Source: Bacillus sp. AFS006103 (GTDB taxonomy: Bacteria > Bacillota > Bacilli > Bacillales > Cytobacillaceae). Taken from it: a stretch of 64,000 nt of DNA. The DNA lies in the NCBI GenBank assembly GCA_002559145.1, contig NTXX01000036.1, positions 67,142-131,141 of the forward strand. Reading direction: 5' to 3'. The notes below the pieces were generated by a model. That model saw nothing but the letters and a program-made list of their open reading frames with translations. It was not told the origin of the DNA and made no database searches. The position numbers were made by a program, and so were the translations under genes. This document shows, one piece after another, positions 59,618 to 64,000 of this stretch (within the stretch, counting starts at the first letter, position 1; each line of letters begins with the position of its first letter).

Positions 59618-60592
59618 ATGAGTAACGCAGAAGCAAATACTTCATTAGAAATAATATTGACAAATGCATTAAAAGTGCCAGGGGTAAAAGTTAATCGTAC
59701 TGAATTCTTATCTAAAGCCCTTCATGGATCTGTAAGTTACAATGATCTTGTTGTGGTATTGGAAAACGGTCCTATTGAAGCAGGAGTAAATATTAATACT
59801 TTAGATAAAGTAGCAAAATCTTTAATAGAAAAACGTACTCTTCAGAGTTCCGGAGCATCTTTTGCCGCTGGAATTCCAGGTGGATTAGCTATGGCTGCTA
59901 CAATTCCTGCTGATACTCTTCAATTCTATGGAGTATCATTACGATTGGCACAGGAGTTAGCCTATCTATTTGGCTACGAAGATTTGTGGGATGATGAAAG
60001 GATAGATGGTGAAAGAGTTAGAGGAGAACTAACCTTATTTTTAGGAGTCATGTTTGGTGTCGGAGGTACTGCCTCAGCATTAAAAGTATTGTCATCTAAG
60101 GTTGCACAACAAGTATTAAAAAAGCTGCCTCAAAAAGCATTAATGAAAACAATCTATTACCCGATAATAAAGAAAGTCGCAGCTACAATTGGCGTGAAAA
60201 TAACAAAGAAAACATTTGCTCAAGGTATTTCAAAAGCAATCCCCTTAATAGGCGGTGTAATTTCGGGTGGTTTAACCTATGCGTCAATGAAACCAATGGG
60301 AACGCGTTTAAGAAATACATTATTTGAATCCGTAAATAACTACTCTAAAGAAGATTTCAAAAAGGATCTCCAAGAAATGAAAAATGAGATGCCTGATTTC
60401 ATAGATGCTGAGTTTACTGATGTAGAAGACGATATTTTAAATAAGACCACAGAAGAAAAAAATAATAATAATACATCATTTAGTGCAGCTGATGAATTAC
60501 TTAAGTACAAACAACTATTAGACATGGGTGTCCTAACTCAGGAAGAGTTTGATAGGAAAAAGGAAGAATTATTATTTAATACTACATTATAA
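59618..60592 (+). CDS. EcsC-like membrane-associated protein with C-terminal SHOCT domain
   Basis: The 324-residue protein has a central Gly/Ala-rich region (GASFAAGIPGGLAMAATIPA at about 78-97) with amphipathic to hydrophobic segments, and an IPLIGGVISGGLTYASM stretch (about 208-224). It ends with the SHOCT signature LLKYKQLLDMGVLTQEEFDR followed by KKEEL. The N-terminal region resembles EcsC-family or related bacterial proteins of unknown function. AGGAAG lies upstream of the ATG. It appears to be a single gene; the family call is tentative. Confidence 0.65.
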   Translation: MSNAEANTSLEIILTNALKVPGVKVNRTEFLSKALHGSVSYNDLVVVLENGPIEAGVNINTLDKVAKSLIEKRTLQSSGASFAAGIPGGLAMAATIPADTLQFYGVSLRLAQELAYLFGYEDLWDDERIDGERVRGELTLFLGVMFGVGGTASALKVLSSKVAQQVLKKLPQKALMKTIYYPIIKKVAATIGVKITKKTFAQGISKAIPLIGGVISGGLTYASMKPMGTRLRNTLFESVNNYSKEDFKKDLQEMKNEMPDFIDAEFTDVEDDILNKTTEEKNNNNTSFSAADELLKYKQLLDMGVLTQEEFDRKKEELLFNTTL

Positions 60593-60817
60593 ATGGATAC
60601 TTTAAATAGAAGAAAGAAAGTTACAAGTAATCAAAAGTGTAGCTATTACTTGACCTTTCTAACCAGCATAAAGGTTTAATTTAAGCGGATGTGATGAATT
60701 ATCCTAATTAAATGCAAACATATAAAAAAATTATCATGGTTAGGTCAAGACTTAAAAGTAACCTAAGAAAGACAAACACCTTTACACAAAAAAAGGGTAA
60801 AAAAATACCCAAAATGC

Positions 60818-60855
60818 AAAAAACGCCTCCAAAAATCACTTTTGGGGGTGTTTTT
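60818..60855 (+). terminator. Rho-independent terminator
   Basis: AAAACGCCTCCAAAA pairs with TTTTGGGGGTGTTTT, with one or two G-U pairs, around a 5-base loop. It ends in a T-run just before a degenerate zinc-ribbon frame. Confidence 0.7.
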
Positions 60856-60978
60856 ATGACGTTTTGCGATTCTTGCGGCAAGGCCATCGAAGGGAAAAAC
60901 CGACGTGATGCTTCATTTTGCCAAAATGTCGGGTTGGGCAGGATTTCTGCCAATCGTTTTTTCCTTAGAGATGCCTGA
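60856..60978 (+). pseudogene. Zinc-ribbon protein N-terminal remnant
   Basis: A 40-codon frame begins MTFCDSCGKAIEGKNRRDAS with one CxxC. It then reads FCQNVG where the second CxxC should be, and it runs out in non-family sequence. There is no ribosome-binding site; the T-run of the terminator abuts the ATG. It looks like the leftover of a zinc-ribbon membrane or regulatory protein. Confidence 0.35.
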
Positions 60979-61050
60979 AAAGCTGATCACTTCGCGATTA
61001 ATAGCTTTGACAGGTGGCTTAACCTTGCAAAAATGCCTGTTTCCCAAATT

Positions 61051-61144
61051 ACGGGCGAATTTCACCATTTTACGGGCGAATTCTCCGACTTTATGGGCGA
61101 ATTTCACAAATTTATGAGCGAATTCTTCTATTTTATGGGCGAAT
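61051..61144. repeat. Tandem array, exact 21-bp period (5 copies)
   Basis: The core AYGRGCGAAT starts at 61051, 61072, 61093, 61114 and 61135, exactly 21 bases apart, with T-rich spacers such as TTCACCATTTT. It is the reverse complement of the array at 5907-5979, which has the same period. It lies 120 bases upstream of the DoxX promoter region. Confidence 0.8.
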
Positions 61145-61368
61145 CGTTAATGGCTTAGATTAGAGAATCCTCCCCTATACAAGTTCTAAACCACTTAAAA
61201 GACCCGCCCTCCTAGAATTCCCTTAGGTAATTCAATTACTGTTCAACATTCCGTCAAATCATTTTTAACAAACTGTGAACTTATCACCATACCCATGTTG
61301 TTTAACAAGAAAAGGGAATATAGTGTAATCATAAAGAACAAACAAAATATGAAGGGCGGAATGAGCTT

Positions 61369-61887
61369 ATGTTTAATAAATTTTTAAGAGAAAATAAAAT
61401 TGCAGCGGCTATTCTTACGATCTTACGTTTATACCTTGGCTACTCTTGGCTTACAGCAGGTTACGGAAAATTATCAAGTGGCGGCTTTGATGCAGCAGGA
61501 TTTTTAAAAGGAGCGATCGCCAATCCAGTAAAAGGTCCAGATGGCGCGGTTGTATTTGGCTGGTATGTAGACTTCTTAAAACACTTTGCACTACCAAATG
61601 TTGATGTGTTCAATGTAATTGTTCCATGGGGCGAGACATTAATCGGCTTAGGCTTAATCTTAGGCTGCTTAACAACAACCGCAATGTTCTTTGGTCTAGT
61701 GATGAATTTCAGCTTCTTCTTAGCAGGAACCGTATCTCATAACCCAAGAGACATTTTCCTTGGTTTCATCATCTTAACTGCTGGTTACAATGCAGGAAGA
61801 ATTGGTTTAGACCGCTGGGTCGTTCCATTCATCGCAAAAATGAGCAAAAAAGGTACTGGCAACGATAAAGCAAAAGTGCAAGCATAA
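61369..61887 (+). CDS. DoxX family membrane protein
   Basis: The 172-residue protein has four membrane helices and the DoxX motifs LRLYLGYSWLTAGYGKL (about 19-35), the conserved Glu in VPWGETLIGLGLILG, and the HNPRDIFLG loop. DoxX proteins are linked to redox and sulfur stress functions; the exact role is unknown. AAGGGCGGA precedes the ATG. A terminator follows. A fragment of a second copy lies at 56232-56339. Confidence 0.88.
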   Translation: MFNKFLRENKIAAAILTILRLYLGYSWLTAGYGKLSSGGFDAAGFLKGAIANPVKGPDGAVVFGWYVDFLKHFALPNVDVFNVIVPWGETLIGLGLILGCLTTTAMFFGLVMNFSFFLAGTVSHNPRDIFLGFIILTAGYNAGRIGLDRWVVPFIAKMSKKGTGNDKAKVQA

Positions 61888-61902
61888 ATATAGTTTCAAG
61901 TA

Positions 61903-61935
61903 AAAGACGGTTCGGACATCCGAACCGTCTTTTTA
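61903..61935 (+). terminator. Strong Rho-independent terminator
   Basis: AAAGACGGTTCGGA pairs with TCCGAACCGTCTTT around a two-base loop and is followed by T residues. A palindrome half-site (AGGGGTCAGGCAAC) follows at 61962-61975. Confidence 0.9.
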
Positions 61936-61993
61936 TCATTTCACGTAATTCCACGCACACTAGGGGTCAGGCAACTTTTTCGATCTTCCAAGT

Positions 61994-63550
61994 TTATATT
62001 GCTTTAGTCGTCCATGATTCTACGTCCCAAATATCTGTTACCACGTCTTGGTAAAACTCAGGTTCATGAGAGATAAGGAGCATGCTTCCCTTATACGATT
62101 TCAAAGCTCGTTTAAGCTCAGCTTTTGCATCTATATCTAAATGGTTGGTTGGCTCATCGAAAACAAGAATATTGCTTTCTTGGTTAAGGAGTTTACATAA
62201 GCGGACTTTCGCTTGCTCGCCACCACTTAAAACCGATATTTTACTTTCAATGTGTTTTCTAGTTAATCCACATCTTGCAAGAGCAGCGCGAACCTGTCCT
62301 TGGCTTAAATGAGGAAACTCATTCCATATTTCTTCGATGCACGTATTTTGATTTTCTGTTTTCACTTCTTGTTCAAAATAGCCAATATACTGGTGTTCAC
62401 CGCGTTCAAGTGTACCAGAAAGAGATCTTATTTCTCCAAGCATGCTACGAAGGAGTGTTGTCTTTCCGATTCCATTCGCGCCAACCAAGGCGACTTTTTG
62501 TCCACGCTCTATATAAAGGTTTAACGGTTTTGAAAGTGGCTCTTCGTACCCAATGATAAAATCTTTCGTCTCAAAAATTAATTTACCTGAGGTTCTTGCT
62601 TCTTTAAAGTTGAAATCAGGTTTTGGTCGTTCCTGTGCAATTTCAATAACATCCATTTTATCGAGTTTTTTCTGTCTGGACATTGCCAGGCTGCTAGTAG
62701 ATGCCCTTGCCTTATTACGGGCTACAAAATCCTTTAAATTAGAGATCTCTGATTGTTGTCTCTTAAAAGCAGCTTCAACTTGTATTTTTTTAGCTTCATA
62801 GACAATAAGGAAATTGTTGTAATCACCGATGTAGCGATTTAATTCTTGATTTTCTAAATGGTAGATGACATTTACCACGCTATTAAGAAATGGCATATCA
62901 TGCGAAATCAATAAAAAAGCATTCTCGTATTCTTGCAAGTAACGTCTTAACCACTCAATATGTTGTTCGTCTAAATAGTTTGTAGGCTCATCTAAAAGAA
63001 GAATATCTGGCTTCTCGAGTAAAAGCTTGGCTAATAAAACCTTTGTTCTTTGCCCGCCGCTCAAATCATGAACATCTTTTTCTAATCCTACATCCTCAAG
63101 ACCAAGTCCACGTGCCACTTCTTCTACTTTAGAATCAATAATATAAAAATCATTATTTGTTAATATATCTTGTAATGTACCAACTTCATCTAACAACTTT
63201 TCCATTTCTTCAGGTGTAACGTCCGATAATTTTTCATAAATCGTATTAATATTCGTTTCGACGTCAAAAAGGTATTGAAATGCCGTATTTAGTACGTCAC
63301 GGATTGTCATTCCCTGTTGTAAAGCCGTATGTTGATCAAGATAACCGACTCGTTGATGCTTTGCCCACTCTACTTTTCCATCATCAGGCTGAAGTTGCCC
63401 TGTAATGATATTCATAAACGTCGATTTACCTTCACCGTTTGCCCCAATTAAAGCGATATGTTCTCCTTTTAATAAGCGGAAGGATACATTATTAAAAATA
63501 GTCCGATCACCAAAGCCGTGGTTTAAGTCTTTAACCGTTAATATACTCAT
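61994..63550 (-). CDS. ABC-F family ATPase (YfmM-like)
   Basis: The 518-residue protein has two ABC cassettes and no membrane segment. Walker A sites are GANGEGKST (about 36-44) and GANGIGKTT, signature motifs LSGGQRTKV and LSGGEQAKV, and Walker B ends in LLLDEPTNYLD and LVFDEPTNHLD. The linker between cassettes is rich in K/R and Q (P-site tRNA interaction motif region). ABC-F proteins act on the ribosome in translation or antibiotic protection. The length equals YfmM of B. subtilis. A weak TGAGG lies before the ATG. Confidence 0.9.
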   Translation of the reverse strand: MSILTVKDLNHGFGDRTIFNNVSFRLLKGEHIALIGANGEGKSTFMNIITGQLQPDDGKVEWAKHQRVGYLDQHTALQQGMTIRDVLNTAFQYLFDVETNINTIYEKLSDVTPEEMEKLLDEVGTLQDILTNNDFYIIDSKVEEVARGLGLEDVGLEKDVHDLSGGQRTKVLLAKLLLEKPDILLLDEPTNYLDEQHIEWLRRYLQEYENAFLLISHDMPFLNSVVNVIYHLENQELNRYIGDYNNFLIVYEAKKIQVEAAFKRQQSEISNLKDFVARNKARASTSSLAMSRQKKLDKMDVIEIAQERPKPDFNFKEARTSGKLIFETKDFIIGYEEPLSKPLNLYIERGQKVALVGANGIGKTTLLRSMLGEIRSLSGTLERGEHQYIGYFEQEVKTENQNTCIEEIWNEFPHLSQGQVRAALARCGLTRKHIESKISVLSGGEQAKVRLCKLLNQESNILVFDEPTNHLDIDAKAELKRALKSYKGSMLLISHEPEFYQDVVTDIWDVESWTTKAI

Positions 63551-63701
63551 CTATTCAAACCTCATTTAAATTTCATTTTATTTTGATTGGAAATTTTTTA
63601 TATTTTTGTTCGCCTGTTGTTAGAAGTTAATTTTCAACTATAACACAGATAATGAAATAGTTGAATGGTTTAAATTGGAGGTGTGGGAACGGTTCAAAAA
63701 A

Positions 63702-63753
63702 GGTGCCTGACCTCCGATGCGTTAATGTTTTAACTCATTGGGGGTCAGGCACC
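63702..63753. repeat. Dispersed imperfect palindrome, copy 5
   Basis: GGTGCCTGACCTCCGATGCG...TTGGGGGTCAGGCACC with a changed centre (TTAATGTTTTAA). It lies between the ABC-F gene and the second phosphatase gene. Confidence 0.8.
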
Positions 63754-63855
63754 ACTTTTGGGGAGTGACAGGTAAGGAATCTGATAGTACATCGCACATT
63801 TGTCGTTCGCATTAAGGCTCGGTGATGGAGTCTGGCTGCCTTAGGTGATTGGATT

Positions 63856-64000
63856 TCATTTTAGGTAGTATTCATCTCTAAAGGAAGTGTCAGCAATCCT
63901 ATCTACATGAAATTTACCGTTCAAATATTTGATCACAGAAACACTGCAATTTTCATGGTGAGGATAACCACTCAATTTTGCTATTTGCATTAAGTAGTGG
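63856..64000 (-). CDS. Second histidine phosphatase family gene, 3' end only
   Basis: The minus strand encodes the last 47 residues of a paralogue of the protein at 29529-30161, with HYLMQIAKLSGYPHHENCSV, VIKYLNGKFHVDR and IADTSFRDEYYLK matching closely. The gene continues past the right edge. DNA identity is high, with changes mostly silent or conservative, so this is a recent duplication. Confidence 0.8.
   Translation of the reverse strand, partial: HYLMQIAKLSGYPHHENCSVSVIKYLNGKFHVDRIADTSFRDEYYLK

Noticed and set aside
1..64000. Insertion sequences, prophage or integrative element
   Set aside because: No transposase, integrase or phage structural genes, and no clear attachment-site repeats, were found; only small palindromes and decayed genes mark instability.

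Overview
The window reads as chromosomal DNA of a low-GC, spore-former-like member of the Bacillaceae (Bacillus/Neobacillus type). The signs are strong AGGAGG-type ribosome-binding sites, several TTG/GTG starts, HPr kinase with CcpA-type cre sites, a TnrA/GlnR box, two membrane sporulation-kinase-like histidine kinases, and small Bacillus families (YdbC, YqxD, ECF41 sigma). No rRNA, tRNA, CRISPR array, integrase, transposase or phage gene was seen.

Layout. 0-7 kb: the 5' end of a saccharopine-dehydrogenase-family gene, a FUSC-type aromatic acid exporter, an AmiS/UreI-like channel with a NupC nucleoside transporter behind a densely regulated leader, YqxD, an AEC carrier and a solitary HPr kinase. 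7-12 kb: a beta-alanine degradation set (CoA-acylating semialdehyde dehydrogenase, omega-aminotransferase, PucR-type regulator) with the C-terminal stump of an N-carbamoyl-amino-acid hydrolase. 12-31 kb: membrane and signalling genes. These include a CoA-transferase/OFA-MFS/FabK-like operon behind twin FNR-type boxes, an enhancer-binding-like regulator with a broken GAFTGA loop, a flavodoxin-less CysJ-like reductase, BrnQ and MOSC/phosphatase genes. 31-34 kb: an ECF41 sigma operon with its own recognisable promoter.

34-45 kb is a citrate-fermentation island: a 2-hydroxycarboxylate transporter, a CitA/CitB-type two-component system, citC-D-E-F-X-G, and an FAH-family enzyme that may replace oxaloacetate decarboxylase. 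44.8-46.4 kb holds a radical SAM/SPASM enzyme followed by a 28-codon, cysteine-free peptide gene, a candidate RiPP pair. 46.6-53.5 kb is a ribonucleotide reductase operon (nrdH-I-E-F, then nrdD-G). It lies behind two NrdR boxes 32 bp apart and a cobalamin riboswitch with a terminator.

53.5-64 kb is eroded accessory DNA: a lipoprotein with two Ig-like repeats, decayed fragments (MOSC, M42 peptidase, DoxX, Crp/Fnr, retropepsin), a GC-richer glutamate decarboxylase, DoxX, an ABC-F ATPase and a second copy of the phosphatase gene running off the end. Dispersed repeats mark the whole window: five roughly 52-bp imperfect palindromes with compensatory changes, two arrays with an exact 21-bp period in opposite orientation, and three tandem 52-bp hairpin units with covarying stems. 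Gene starts were moved from the longest ORF where a better ribosome-binding site supports an internal codon.
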